Notes: a model not told the origin generated them from the sequence alone. Counted from the first letter of the stretch, positions 52,101 to 60,707 are shown. The stretch: 64,000 nucleotides of DNA from Myxococcus llanfairpwllgwyngyllgogerychwyrndrobwllllantysiliogogogochensis (GCF_006636215.1 NZ_VIFM01000003.1:62001-126000); one strand, 5' to 3'. Made by a program: numbers and translations.

Positions 52101-55100
52101 CAAGGACATCGTAGATGACGGAGGAGGTCACTGGTTTGCCGTCGAAGCGCGCGGACTGGGTCGTCACCGGACGCCCCATCGCGTCGAAGCGCGTAACAGT
52201 CTCATCCTTCACGGAGGCGCTCGTAGCGACCTCGGTCCGATGCTGTGGCAGGGGACCATTCCATTCGTAATGCGTCTCGACGATGGACTTGTTCGCGGGT
52301 GCCACGGAGGGCCCCTGGTACATCGGTGTGACGATGCGCTGGCGGCCGAATCCGTCGTACTGGAAGCGCATGTGGACCTCATTGGGGTCGGCCGTCTGCG
52401 CGAGGACCCCCAGGCCCGGATGAAAGAGGTAACGCCAGGTGGCGCCCTCGGCGTCCGTGGTGGTGGACAGCTGCGTCTGGTCGAGGCTGTCGTACGTCAC
52501 GGACTCGGTACGCGTGAGGCCGCTGCCTTGCTGCGACACCTGTTCGACGAGACCCTTGATGTTTCTGGTGAAGAGCGTCTTGAGGTACGTCTCCGAGGTG
52601 GTGGGCGTCACGGCCTCGCCGATAAGCGACGGCTCGTGCTCGGCGCTTTCAACCTGACCGCGCGAGTCGTAGGTCACCTGCTGCGTGCGAACGTTGGCGG
52701 CATCGGGCTGTCCCAAGCAGCCGACCGCAGGAGCCCTGACACAGGACATCCAGGACGTGGTGATGGTCCAGGTCCCCTGGGGAAGCCAGGTGGTCGTGTT
52801 GAAGCTCGGCACGGTGACCGTCTTCACCTGCTCGGTCGTGCCCGCCCCGTGGATGAGCACTGTACGCGAGAGCGGGGTGCCGTAGTCATCCAGCGAGGTG
52901 AGCGCCTCCGACTCGGAGACCACCGTCGCGGAGCCGTTCCTGATTTCGCGAACCGTCTCGACAATGCGTCTGGCGTACTGCCGGTACGTCGAGGCATGGA
53001 CCTCTGGCGTGCGGGTATAGAACCACTGCCGCTGCGTCTGGATGCGCGTGTTCGCATCCGTCGGCACTTCGACGAGCTCCTCTTTGGGTAGGTGTGCCAG
53101 GGGCGCCTTCGCAAGACGGTTCGAGCCCTCGACCGTCGTCCTGTTGTCGTAGGTCGTGGTGGTGCGAGTCCCCGTCACCTCGTCGATGACGATGCGCTGC
53201 CCGAAGCCCAGCCAGCCCAGTCCTCGTGCATCTGAGAGACCATCTCGATAGAGGTGGCGCCAGCTCTGCACTCGCTGCTCATTGGAGTTGATGGACATGC
53301 GCGATACGACACGCATCGTCTCGGGCGGCAATCGAAGCCAAGGCGGCATCGGCCCCGCCGCAGTGTAGCTCTTGGTATAGAAGGGCTCGCTCGGCGTGAC
53401 GGCCCCGTGCGGGTTGTTCTGGGAGAGCGGTGCGTACTCGAACGAGTAGTTCAGGCCGGAGTAACCCTTGTAGTTGGCAAACTGGATGTTGCCGTGTACC
53501 CGCTTGAGTTCGTCCACCGGCTTCTGGCGCCGAGAGATGCGGAGCTCGTTGCCCACGCGGTAGGTGAAGTCCAGGATGCCGTCGTTATTGACGTCGATGA
53601 CCTGAGACCACTCCTTGTTGTCCCCGCTGGAGACACTCGACAGGGTCATGAGCTGGGTGAACTCACCTTGGGGGCCCGCAAGCAGTAGTTGGACCGGAGA
53701 TCCTGGGCGGAAGATGGCGAGGTCCACGCGGCCATCGCCGTCGAAGTCGCCGTGCTCGGTCTTGGCGTTCAGCAGCACGGTGCTGAAGTTGCTGGGAAGC
53801 ACCGTCTCACGCACCTCGGTGAAGCCCCTGCCGGTGTTGAGCTGGACCAGGAGTTTGAGCGTCACATCGGTCGCCTTGAGTTGCCCCAGCGTCACCGCGT
53901 CCTGGAGGCCGTCACCGTTCACGTCGATGAACTCGAAGGTGAAGGCGAACAGGTTCAGAAAGACCGGGGCAAAATCGGGAGGCCTGCGCAACGTGGTCGG
54001 TACGACCTTCAGCTCACCCGCGGTCGAATAACCTGACGGGACCTCACGGAAGCTGACTGCATCCAGGAACATGCTCGGGCTCGTGCTCGGGCCCAGGCCC
54101 ACCAGGCTCATCTTGCCGGCGCCATTCAGGTCCGCTACGCGCAAACCGAGGCGGGAGCTCTGGTAGACGAGAGATTCTGACTTGGGGCTCGACCTGAAGT
54201 CGGGCACCATGGGCGGCCTGAGAGTGGAGGGGGGAAGGGGCTCGTCGATGACGACACGACGCCTGCTGGAGGGGTCCGGATAGTTCGGATTCTGGAGGTC
54301 ATCCTCATGTCGCCCCACCCACACGCGCTCATTGCGCCGGTCACCATCCAAATCCAGCCAGTACTGCGGATTCGGCTCGGAGCCGACTATATGAATCTCC
54401 TCGTCTGGGCGATTGATTTGATGGCCATACGCGGGAGCGTAGAAATCGTTGCCCCGGAACACGCCCCAATAACAGGAGAGCCCGACGACGGTGGAGTGAC
54501 CCGAACCATCCCAGTCCGTCACCATGGGATACAGATTGCGGTCTTCGCGGTCGCCGCAGAAGTGGTTCGCGCCCCCTCCGCCTACGGGGTTCCCATCATT
54601 ATTGAAATAGGGATCCCAGCGGACGAGGCCGCTGATGTCAGACAGGTCGAGCGTAGTGGAGGCGGCGTCCGGGTACTGCAGCAGCCGCATCCGGTCCTCC
54701 CAGTGCTGCACGGTGTTGTCCGTGGGGAAGTTGGAATCATTCTCGTCGATGAGGACGGAGCCCGTGAAGTACGCGAGGCCCTGTCGGCCGGCGCCCAGCC
54801 CGAAAGCATTGAGACCCACCCCAGACTTGGCGTTACTGACGTTGACGGCGGGGAGGGAGTCGAAGTCCCAAGAGCCCTGCTCCCAATCGAAGCGAACGGG
54901 CGTCTTGCAGATGTCGCGGCCATCGCATTCGCGCAACTCGGTCAACAGGCTGCGGCGACTGATGGCGCCTTGGTAATACTTCAACCGGTAGGAACGCAGC
55001 AGGACAGAGGTGACCGTGCTGCCACCAGGAGCGAGGCCCGGGCCTCGCATGTTGATGCGTGACAGCCTGAAGTCGCGTCCGACCTTCACGCCCGAGAGGT

Positions 55101-56142
55101 AGCCGGTGAAGGTGTCCGGCCGGGACTCGTATTCAAAAGTGACCTCACGTCTGCCGTCCTCGACGGTGACCTCAGGCGACTGGGTCTCCGTATTGACACC
55201 TTCACGGCGGAAGCTGGTGTAGGCAATGCGTTTCGGGCGATGCCAGGCGACGGACGTCTCGTCGACGGCGGGCGCCTGGTCATAATACACATCCATCTGG
55301 TTGCCGAAGCGGTCCCTGATGGATGCGAGCGCCCAGGTGATGGTTGTTACCCCATTGTTTTCAAACGAGATGGTGCCGTCGCTGTTTCGCTTGCGACCGG
55401 AGTCAAAGCCCCGAATGAGCGCGTCATCTCGTTGCGTCCCATTGACCTGGGTCGTCTTGCCATAGGTCCGGATGAGTCCGTCTCGTCCCCGCACCTCGAA
55501 GGTCTCTGGATTGGCGGGACTGTTGCCGTCGGGGCTGCGGATGGATGCGTAGACATCCTGCTCTGTCTTGAACTCACCTGTGCCGCCAGCGGGCACCAGT
55601 CGCGCGCCGTCCAGGCAATAGACTCGCTTGTAGAAGTCGAGAGTGTCGGGCCCCGTCGCGAACATCCAATACCGGAAGTCCACGACCTGGAGCATGCCAT
55701 CGCGTGCGAAGGAGTTGGGGCAGCGGGTGATTTGAGACAGGCCCGCCAGATTGAAGCCCGGGCCGAGCAGTCCGTCACTGCCCTGGCTGTCATGGACGAT
55801 GGAGAGCGAGGGCTGGAGGCCCGCGCGTCCCGGGGGAACCCAGAGCGGAATCGAGACGGCGGCCGAGCCGTCGGCCGTCACGTTCGCGGTGAAGGGGGTG
55901 ATGCCAGGTGCTTCGGGTGTGGCGGAAGTGGTGTCGAGAATCGTGTCGGGGCGCAACTCGAAGGGAATGGTGCCGAGCGTGGCACGGGCGCGCGCGACCT
56001 CCAAGGTGTCGCCTCCTTCCGGAGGTGGGCCCGCGGGCACGCAGTTACTCAACAACTGCGTGCCGTAGAAGAACAGCATGAGGTTCGCCGCGAAGCGCTT
56101 GAGGCGACTCGGGGGACGTGAGGTTTGTGAGTGATGTCTCAT
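49105..56142 (-). CDS. SpvB/RHS polymorphic toxin (RHS-1) with ADP-ribosyltransferase-like C-terminus
   Basis: 2345 residues. Lipoprotein signal (lipobox LLSNC, Cys near 34), then an SpvB/TcaC-type N-terminal region (ITPFTANVTADGSAAVSIPL, LLGPGFNLAGLSQITRC), an FG-GAP/VCBS-like middle (VTDWDGSGHSTVVG, DLDGDRRNERVWVG, EFIDVNGDGLQDAV), and long YD/RHS repeats. The RHS core closes with GLINMRGRVYDPRLMKFLSV and NAYSYVLNNPTRYTDPSG. About 200 residues shared with RHS-2 follow. The last 133 residues (ITLFHGTTGNRAAKIMGS onward, GAVFFAEERATAEFFA) resemble an ADP-ribosyltransferase toxin. Probably surface-anchored, delivering the C-terminal toxin to rivals; the toxin assignment is tentative. A barstar gene follows. 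Confidence 0.9.
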   Translation of the reverse strand: MRHHSQTSRPPSRLKRFAANLMLFFYGTQLLSNCVPAGPPPEGGDTLEVARARATLGTIPFELRPDTILDTTSATPEAPGITPFTANVTADGSAAVSIPLWVPPGRAGLQPSLSIVHDSQGSDGLLGPGFNLAGLSQITRCPNSFARDGMLQVVDFRYWMFATGPDTLDFYKRVYCLDGARLVPAGGTGEFKTEQDVYASIRSPDGNSPANPETFEVRGRDGLIRTYGKTTQVNGTQRDDALIRGFDSGRKRNSDGTISFENNGVTTITWALASIRDRFGNQMDVYYDQAPAVDETSVAWHRPKRIAYTSFRREGVNTETQSPEVTVEDGRREVTFEYESRPDTFTGYLSGVKVGRDFRLSRINMRGPGLAPGGSTVTSVLLRSYRLKYYQGAISRRSLLTELRECDGRDICKTPVRFDWEQGSWDFDSLPAVNVSNAKSGVGLNAFGLGAGRQGLAYFTGSVLIDENDSNFPTDNTVQHWEDRMRLLQYPDAASTTLDLSDISGLVRWDPYFNNDGNPVGGGGANHFCGDREDRNLYPMVTDWDGSGHSTVVGLSCYWGVFRGNDFYAPAYGHQINRPDEEIHIVGSEPNPQYWLDLDGDRRNERVWVGRHEDDLQNPNYPDPSSRRRVVIDEPLPPSTLRPPMVPDFRSSPKSESLVYQSSRLGLRVADLNGAGKMSLVGLGPSTSPSMFLDAVSFREVPSGYSTAGELKVVPTTLRRPPDFAPVFLNLFAFTFEFIDVNGDGLQDAVTLGQLKATDVTLKLLVQLNTGRGFTEVRETVLPSNFSTVLLNAKTEHGDFDGDGRVDLAIFRPGSPVQLLLAGPQGEFTQLMTLSSVSSGDNKEWSQVIDVNNDGILDFTYRVGNELRISRRQKPVDELKRVHGNIQFANYKGYSGLNYSFEYAPLSQNNPHGAVTPSEPFYTKSYTAAGPMPPWLRLPPETMRVVSRMSINSNEQRVQSWRHLYRDGLSDARGLGWLGFGQRIVIDEVTGTRTTTTYDNRTTVEGSNRLAKAPLAHLPKEELVEVPTDANTRIQTQRQWFYTRTPEVHASTYRQYARRIVETVREIRNGSATVVSESEALTSLDDYGTPLSRTVLIHGAGTTEQVKTVTVPSFNTTTWLPQGTWTITTSWMSCVRAPAVGCLGQPDAANVRTQQVTYDSRGQVESAEHEPSLIGEAVTPTTSETYLKTLFTRNIKGLVEQVSQQGSGLTRTESVTYDSLDQTQLSTTTDAEGATWRYLFHPGLGVLAQTADPNEVHMRFQYDGFGRQRIVTPMYQGPSVAPANKSIVETHYEWNGPLPQHRTEVATSASVKDETVTRFDAMGRPVTTQSARFDGKPVTSSVIYDVLGRVVKREMPRTSSEQATWEGYEYDALNRVAARRFGDGTTGLSGKLIESFSYSTPAPYSSQAMSTDALGQVKKTLVDFRGLMTQTTEAVGTSKEATMTYSYGPFGRLDFMDDPAGNRNALFYDTEGRLEHTVDPNAGTRFFLYNAFGELKSQSDAATGAAGRITTTYQRDLLGRVLSSTNQKESLEYVYDDGPSAMRRLTRATRTPVGNPGGVVITDYIFDAFGRETDLAQRVGGETLVMSRQYDDYGRMRRLTYPVAINGTLFSVNRSYEDRGDLSSIYRSNSITNYWRAYEQDSMGRLKTAHYGNGVARIFRYDTQGRLRFTEARRGGNNVQRLAYEYTENDNLSARHDLELGVTQKYTYDALDRLERWKVQQNCQNLDVQFQYDKLGNILSRAPVAGSEPSATLDYTSGNTGGPHAVKQAQLGAESFTYEYDHRGNQIASRNAQGALVRAAQYTSFNLPESVTSSSGTVLFDYDASGTRVRKRSADGQEETVYLGGLYQRRKKGLTTTHILNIPSPEGVIAEVSWDEGSTTESTRYFLNDPQGSPDTVTDASGTVLERIKYEPFGARRQASNLAQAFTSGHSGARRGFTGHEHDDELGLINMRGRVYDPRLMKFLSVDPVIAQPGSAQSHNAYSYVLNNPTRYTDPSGFSPYVGGLVSRWDGGWTGAPQSNQSMMMNALAWHQSATGPALYLPSIDLKVPSVETLDDAKAQPDARHTNDIGQSAGSSTSTRTSLLTAAANISRALNDLIPCGSMLSCHAARAIANGQYDSMVNASVEYDRYAPISKVAAASLAINEFIPFVSAGQSVNQAGSACTSSRALDCGMGIGKSAFYVMASGAALYPGGKGASSGVGLLKNLANPKKFITLFHGTTGNRAAKIMGSLLYKARGFRAGTKGAVFFAEERATAEFFANQAPRNHTNDILAKSRSLIEIKIPEELAKKFGIDELNREPIGAAMDLEFPDISGGSGFERILSKDLLDEFNQAIESGEIILRRSKL
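49900..52180. repeat. RHS core region homologous to the RHS-2 segment
   Basis: The DNA encoding the RHS core and linker of RHS-1 aligns with about 61730-64000 (offset near 11.8 kb), roughly four of five bases by eye in sample stretches. Such direct repeats of over 2 kb on the same strand could recombine and exchange C-terminal toxin ends. Confidence 0.7.
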
Positions 56143-56172
56143 GATGGAGATTGTCGAAAGGAGAATGCGGGG

Positions 56173-57771
56173 TTATTGGCACAAGGACTGGTCACAGACG
56201 TTGCCTTCGTCCGGCGTCCCCGAGCAGTTGTTGTCGATGCCGTCGCAGACCTCAACGGAGCCTGGTTTCATGTCAGCCCGGGTGTCGTCACAGTCCCCAG
56301 GAGTGCGGGATGTATTCGCTGGCTGGCGACAGGCGCTCTGGGGCTCCCAATTGGCCCCATGACCATCATGGTCCTGGTCCGCGAAGAACTGGACCCATGT
56401 GGAGGTGTTGTCGTTGTCGTCGGGCCAGCCGTTGCAATCTTCGTCCAGGTCGTTGGCACAGACCTCGGGACGAGGTTGACCTGGAGCGCAGACGCCGTAG
56501 TCCCCCCATTCGCACACTTCCCTTGGCGGTTTGCCGTCTCTGGCTTCCTCGTACCAGCACGCCATGGCGCATGCGGGAACGCTGCGCATGCATGCACCGA
56601 CGCCACAGGTCTTGGGTGGAGCGTCGTCCACCTGCCCGTTGCAGTCGTTGTCGAACCGGTCGCATGACTCCGGCTCAGGAGGGAACGGGGTACAGGTCTG
56701 CTCAGTCCCGTTGACGCAGGACTGGACGCTGGCCGCGCAGGCGCCCACGCCACAGTGTTTCAGGGCCCCTGGGTGCACCGCCGCGTTCGCATCGTTGCAA
56801 TCCAGGCCGCTGGAGGAGGCTCCCGCGGGTACATTGCAACTGGCTCCAGTCGGGGCTCCTGCTCCATGACCGTCTCCGTCCCCATCGCGATAGAGCGTCA
56901 GCAGGACACCTTCGTCCGTTGTGCCGTTGCAGTTGTCGTCCGTGCCGTTGCAGACTTCGGCTCGAGGTGTGCCCGGCCAGCAGGTGTTGGCTCCCCAGGT
57001 GCAGACCTCGATGGGCGGCTTCCCGTCGCGCGACTCCTCCAGTTCGCAGTGGTCGGCGCAGGCAGCGACTGTGCGCCGGCAGAAGCCCACACCACAGGAG
57101 ACAGGTGGCAGGTCATCCACTTGCCCATTGCAGTTGTTGTCGACCTGGTCGCACACTTCCTGCGTCGCGGGCCTGGGGATGCAAGCTGTCTCGGCGCCGT
57201 TGACGCAGGCCGGGACGCTGGTGGCGCAGGCCCCAATGCCGCAGGACTTGAAGGCACCTGGTTTGACGGATGCCGAGCCATCGTTGCAGTCGGTGGCATC
57301 GGTGACGTAGCCAGCGAGCATCCCACAGGCGTCCTTCCAGTTTCCGGGAGCCCCGAATCCGTCTCCATCCGCGTCGCGGTAGTACCGCACCCATTGCCAG
57401 AGGGAGGAATTGCTGTCGTCACAATCACTGTTGTTGGTGACCCACCCCTGCGCAAGACAGCCTTGTCGTCCAGGGCCGGCGCCTTTTCGGTCCCCATCCG
57501 CATCTCGGTAGAGTGTGAGGAGGACTCCCTCGTCGATGAGGTCGTCGCAGTCATTGTCGAACCCGTCACATCGTTCTGGTTCGCAGATGTCCGGAGGCGG
57601 ATCGCAGCCGTTACAAGCCATGGGGGCCACGGCTGTTCCAGCATCCAGTGAGGGCGCTGTGGCTGCCGGTGCCGCCGCGAGCGTGGGAAGGGCGATGATG
57701 ATGGCGAGAAGTGCCAGCCGATAGGCATGGAGGCGCCACAGCCGCGTAGCGGCACAGGAGGGTCGAGGCAT
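56173..57771 (-). CDS. Secreted MopE-type metal-binding repeat protein
   Basis: 532 residues with a signal peptide (LALLAIIIALPTLAAAPAAT). It contains repeated MopE/copper-binding-type units: ERCDGFDNDCDDLIDEG, DQVDNNCNGQVDD, NGTDDNCNGTTDEG, DRFDNDCNGQVDD and DGIDNNCSGTPDEG, alternating with DADGDGFG-type Ca-loop segments and Cys-rich spacers (CGIGACATSVPACVNG). MopE in methanotrophs binds copper; in myxobacteria such repeats are common and of unknown use. It ends 30 bases before the RHS-1 start and is probably in its operon, suggesting a surface partner or shield for that toxin (inference). Confidence 0.85.
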   Translation of the reverse strand: MPRPSCAATRLWRLHAYRLALLAIIIALPTLAAAPAATAPSLDAGTAVAPMACNGCDPPPDICEPERCDGFDNDCDDLIDEGVLLTLYRDADGDRKGAGPGRQGCLAQGWVTNNSDCDDSNSSLWQWVRYYRDADGDGFGAPGNWKDACGMLAGYVTDATDCNDGSASVKPGAFKSCGIGACATSVPACVNGAETACIPRPATQEVCDQVDNNCNGQVDDLPPVSCGVGFCRRTVAACADHCELEESRDGKPPIEVCTWGANTCWPGTPRAEVCNGTDDNCNGTTDEGVLLTLYRDGDGDGHGAGAPTGASCNVPAGASSSGLDCNDANAAVHPGALKHCGVGACAASVQSCVNGTEQTCTPFPPEPESCDRFDNDCNGQVDDAPPKTCGVGACMRSVPACAMACWYEEARDGKPPREVCEWGDYGVCAPGQPRPEVCANDLDEDCNGWPDDNDNTSTWVQFFADQDHDGHGANWEPQSACRQPANTSRTPGDCDDTRADMKPGSVEVCDGIDNNCSGTPDEGNVCDQSLCQ

Positions 57772-58285
57772 GGTGAGCTTTCAAGGCTTGCGAGAAGTCG
57801 TCTCGCGAGACGCGTGGCTGTAGGCCGAGCCTGGCGGGCTCTTGCAGGTGAGTGGCTCGGCGGGTGCCGGGTGCGTTCGCGGAGTCCACGTGTTCTGCAA
57901 TGGACGCGCCGAAGGCTCCTGGAGGGGCCTGTCCACGTCGCAAGCGAGCAGTCCGTCCACGAGACGGGACCTGCATCCAGCCTGCGTGGGGTGGCTGAAT
58001 CGGCCGCGCGATGGGGCCGAGATGACCTGGGATGGACCTTCCAGGATTTCGGAGTTCCTCAGCGGCTCCCGAAGCTGGAAGCGGTAACGAAGCCTTCTGA
58101 CGTGCTCATTCGAGAGATGGAATGGGCACGGACAATGAGGGGCGAGGTTGCTCGCTCAATTGCTCGAAACGATGGAGCCCTTGCTTGCCCTGGGCGGTTG
58201 CTCGGTGTGGGCGCCAACTCACACGCAGGTCAGCCGCTGTCCGGGCCGCGCGTAGCGGGTCCTCACTGCTCCTGATTTTGGGGGC

Positions 58286-58315
58286 ACAGGCCTGAGCTGG
58301 AACCGTGGCCTGTGT
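58286..58315 (-). terminator. Hairpin downstream of the immunity cluster
   Basis: CACAGGCC (58286-58293) pairs perfectly with GGCCTGTG (58308-58315), 14-base loop. It lies about 90 bases past the stop of the small immunity-like gene on the minus strand. No T-run; terminator-like only. Confidence 0.4.
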
Positions 58316-58333
58316 CCTTCCCGGGAAGGAGAA

Positions 58334-58361
58334 GGCCCCGCGACCTGGAAGACCGCGAGCC
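58334..58361 (-). terminator. Duplicated hairpin, copy A
   Basis: GGCTCGCG with CGCGGGGCC (minus strand, one extra G) around a loop of about 10 bases. It is part of the roughly 300-base block duplicated at 60681-60982, where the stem is perfect. Likely the shared 3' end of an immunity cassette. Confidence 0.45.
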
Positions 58362-58402
58362 CATCCTCATCTACCCCGGAGCCGATCTTTCATCCGGCAT
58401 GG

Positions 58403-58594
58403 TTATCGAATCGTGTTCGCATCCTCTTCATTGTGCAGGTCGAAGACGGTGCCCTTGCCATGCTTCTCCGCAAGAAGCATGTAGGCCTCTTCAACGTCGG
58501 TTGCCATCACGGTTACCCGCAGACCCGGCTCAGTCTGAGCGCTGCCCCCAATCTGGATGATTGCTCGGTACTCTCTCAGTTTCGTTTCGGTCAT
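58403..58594 (-). CDS. 63-residue candidate immunity protein, copy A
   Basis: Starts MTETKLREYRAIIQIGG and ends GTVFDLHNEEDANTIR. It is a close paralogue of the gene at 60748-60939, with conserved VTVMATD and GTVFDLHNEEDA. Small and acidic, no signal peptide, cytoplasmic. The sequence before the ATG (TAGACACGACATG) is identical to copy B, where the TAG is the stop of the RHS-2 toxin. Here the TAG ends only a scar of that toxin. By position and small size it is a good candidate for an immunity protein left behind. No family recognised. Confidence 0.65.
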   Translation of the reverse strand: MTETKLREYRAIIQIGGSAQTEPGLRVTVMATDVEEAYMLLAEKHGKGTVFDLHNEEDANTIR

Positions 58595-58597
58595 GTC

Positions 58598-58637
58598 GTG
58601 TCTATTCGAAGGGGGCGAGGCAGACATCACAATAGCA
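58598..58637 (-). pseudogene. Scar encoding the last residues of an RHS-2-like toxin
   Basis: Read on the minus strand this stretch encodes CYCDVCLAPFE and a TAG stop, matching the last residues CYSDICLAPFK of RHS-2. Similarity stops at about 58637, where a different gene begins. It appears to be the only remnant of a former toxin C-terminus at this place. Confidence 0.65.
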
Positions 58638-59058
58638 GCAGGTCCTCGCTGATGGACTTGAGTTCCGAGAAGCGAAGGCCCTTGTAGATGAGCTTGCCCG
58701 CGACGCGTGCCGCCGCCTCGGGAAGGTCGCTGAGCCGCACGGGGGCCGTGGGTGCGGCGGTGAGCCGATAGGGGCCGCCGTGGAACGACGAGTCGAAGGC
58801 ATAGATCCCTCGTGCAGCCATCTGCTGCCAGGGGTCGCCCGGTTCGGAGAGTTGGCCAGGTTCGGGTACCGGCGCCGTGCTCGGCGCCATGGACCGGATG
58901 ATGGAAATCGCCTGGTCGTATGCGTCGACATCCTGGAGGAACGCGTCCGGCGCGTAGCCGCCGCCAGCCGTACTGAAGAAGCCCACGAACCCGTCCTGGT
59001 CGCAGGCCAGCCAGTCATATTCAAATCCCTGAATGGAATCCTGGGTCTCTTGGCTCAT
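58627..59058 (-). CDS. Unknown immunity-cluster protein
   Basis: 143 residues from MSQETQDSIQGFEYDWLACD (a start 16 codons upstream is possible). DWLACDQDGFVGFFSTAGGG resembles the start of several immunity-type proteins. A middle Pro/Glu-rich stretch (STAPVPEPGQLSEPGDP) precedes the second half. The last residues (LLLL) are read in another frame from the toxin scar, so its 3' end was rewritten by the rearrangement. It lies about 50 bases after the SUKH gene, likely cotranscribed. No firm family. Confidence 0.6.
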   Translation of the reverse strand: MSQETQDSIQGFEYDWLACDQDGFVGFFSTAGGGYAPDAFLQDVDAYDQAISIIRSMAPSTAPVPEPGQLSEPGDPWQQMAARGIYAFDSSFHGGPYRLTAAPTAPVRLSDLPEAAARVAGKLIYKGLRFSELKSISEDLLLL

Positions 59059-59109
59059 GGAGTTCTCTTGGCGGGCATCGGCCGTGAAGGTGCTTCCCAG
59101 TATCACTTT

Positions 59110-59544
59110 CTAGAGAGCGTAGCGGACCGCGTACTCGTGGCGAAGAGTGCCTCGATACCAGTCATGAAGAGATTTGAAGACTTGAGTCGGCTCACCTGTC
59201 CGCTGGTCGAACCATGCGAAGCGCCCGTCGATAGGATGAAAGGCGGAGAGCCCAAGACCGACATGGAAGACGACCCAGCCGGGTGCAAGCCCGGCCTTTC
59301 GATAACTGGAAGTGACGCCGTCGATGTCGTCGCCGGTCGCCGGTTCGCCAACGGGTGAAAGAAACGTCTCCGTTTCAAACGCCTCTCCTCCTCCCGTCGA
59401 CGACCAGAATCGCAGCAAGTCCGTGGGGACACTTCCGTATCTCCTGGCCCAGCGAAGGAGAGTGTCTTCGGGGATGGGATTCCTCCAGCGGAACAGCATG
59501 GGCTGCTTCACGGCATCTGCTTCGATGTCGCTGGTGGGATGCAA
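59110..59544 (-). CDS. SMI1/KNR4 (SUKH) family immunity protein
   Basis: 144 residues from a TTG with GGGAGAAG six bases upstream. The SUKH fold signature is present: PTDLLRFWSSTGGGEAFETE, then DIDGVTSSYRKAGLAPGWVV, GLSAFHPIDGRFAWFDQRTG and the final FKSLHDWYRG. SUKH proteins are frequent immunity proteins against nuclease and other polymorphic toxins. It sits between two RHS loci on their strand with no toxin immediately upstream, so it may be an orphan immunity gene. Confidence 0.8.
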   Translation of the reverse strand: MHPTSDIEADAVKQPMLFRWRNPIPEDTLLRWARRYGSVPTDLLRFWSSTGGGEAFETETFLSPVGEPATGDDIDGVTSSYRKAGLAPGWVVFHVGLGLSAFHPIDGRFAWFDQRTGEPTQVFKSLHDWYRGTLRHEYAVRYAL

Positions 59545-59718
59545 TGAACTTCTCCCAAAGGCTGACCTGAGCCAGCAACCAGCATACGCCCACGTGAATC
59601 CAGAGCAGGGACGTTCTTGCGCCTGGCACCACCCCTGTGGAGGACGACCCCGATGGCGTGACAGGCGCGGCCCGCGATGCGCGCCTGCACTTCGCTCATG
59701 AGCGTCGCTGACAGGGCT

Positions 59719-60450
59719 TCAGCGCATTCCTCCAGGCTCGAAGCGGGTGAGGAACACCTTGAACTGCAAGGAGACGAAGATGGGGCGCGGCGCCACCAGT
59801 GAGGTTCGTGCGAGCATCGCGAACATGGCCTCATCGGACTCGATGGGGCGGATCTCCGTCATGCGCTTGCGCCGATGCTCCAGCGCCTCGGAGGGGATTC
59901 CATGGGCTCGGAGCCGCCGGAACTCCACGTTCGTCAGCTCGGGGTTATTGCCGACGCGGCAGCCCACGACGAACGGCGCTCCGGGCTTGAGTCGCCGGGT
60001 CACCTCCCGCAGCAGCTCCAGGCGGGCTTCCTCGCCCTCCACATGGTGCAACACCCCCACCATCTGCGCGCCGTCGAAGAGGGGGCCAGGAGGCAGGGTT
60101 CGCAGCTCACCCACGTGAAGGTGCGTCCGAGAAAGCAGGCCCTCGGCCTCCAGGCGCTTACGGGCGACGTCGAGCATGGCCTCGGACGGGTCCACGCCGG
60201 TGAAGCGCCAGCCGGGAACATCGAAGCGCAGATAGGGCATCAGCTCCGTGCCCGTACCCATGCCCACGAACAGCAGGGAGGCAGCCTCCTGCCCGTCGAG
60301 CTGCGCGGTCAGCGCGCTGACACCGAGCTCATACATGGCCTGGGCGCCGGCGAGGTTGATGGCGGCCTGGGCGTCGTAGTGGGCGGCTCGGTCGGCGCCG
60401 AAGCCCGGCACGATGTGGTGGGCGGAGTGAGTGAGGTGTTCATGGGCCAT
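59719..60450 (-). CDS. Class I SAM-dependent methyltransferase
   Basis: 243 residues. SAM-binding motif I is SLLFVGMGTGTELMPYL (VGxGxG type), motif II VPGWRFTGVDPSEAMLDVA, and post-motifs FDGAQMVGVLHHVEGEEARL and LREVTRRLKPGAPFVVG. Family and reaction class are clear; substrate unknown. It lies inside the immunity-type cluster between the SUKH gene and the RHS-2 locus, where it looks like a passenger. It could modify a small molecule or a cluster component. Confidence 0.88.
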   Translation of the reverse strand: MAHEHLTHSAHHIVPGFGADRAAHYDAQAAINLAGAQAMYELGVSALTAQLDGQEAASLLFVGMGTGTELMPYLRFDVPGWRFTGVDPSEAMLDVARKRLEAEGLLSRTHLHVGELRTLPPGPLFDGAQMVGVLHHVEGEEARLELLREVTRRLKPGAPFVVGCRVGNNPELTNVEFRRLRAHGIPSEALEHRRKRMTEIRPIESDEAMFAMLARTSLVAPRPIFVSLQFKVFLTRFEPGGMR

Positions 60451-60680
60451 GACGTGTCCTCGATGGGCCCGCTGAAGGCGGGCGATTGTTCGAGGATGCG
60501 CGTCGGCAGGCCAGTCCGGTAGGGCGGGGATTCAGGCTGAATCGGCGGATTGTCTGGACGGTGCGGGCTCGTGGCCTCTGGCTGCTTCCCAGAATCGGTG
60601 CCAGTGCTCACGTCTTCCCACGGATGGGCGGCCGGAGGACGGCATGGGAGGACGCCCATTGTGCCTACCCCGAGGAGGAG

Positions 60681-60707
60681 GGCCCGCGACCTGGAAGATC
60701 GCGAGCC
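60681..60707 (-). terminator. Duplicated hairpin, copy B
   Basis: GGCTCGCGA and TCGCGGGCC (minus strand) form a perfect 9-bp stem (one G-T) with a 9-base loop, about 40 bases after the stop of the 63-residue gene. Perfect counterpart of copy A. No T-run. Confidence 0.5.

Larger units (their letters stand above)
57772..58402. other. Long intergenic region upstream of the MopE gene
   Basis: About 630 bases without a convincing gene on either strand; the longest open frames show no recognisable protein or ribosome site. It should hold the MopE-RHS-1 promoter near 57780-57850 (TCTCGCGAGA palindrome at about 57800). Near its right end are two hairpins, given separately. Confidence 0.4.
58334..58637. 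repeat. Direct repeat A: immunity cassette (about 300 bases)
   Basis: Matches 60681-60982 with a constant offset of 2345 bases over most of its length. In a 60-base stretch compared by eye about 53 positions agree. It covers the hairpin, the 63-residue gene and the last toxin codons. Confidence 0.75.

Noticed and set aside
57727..58275. 182-codon plus-strand open frame in the long gap
   Set aside because: Arg/Gly-rich, no motif, overlaps the expected MopE promoter and the start of the MopE gene.
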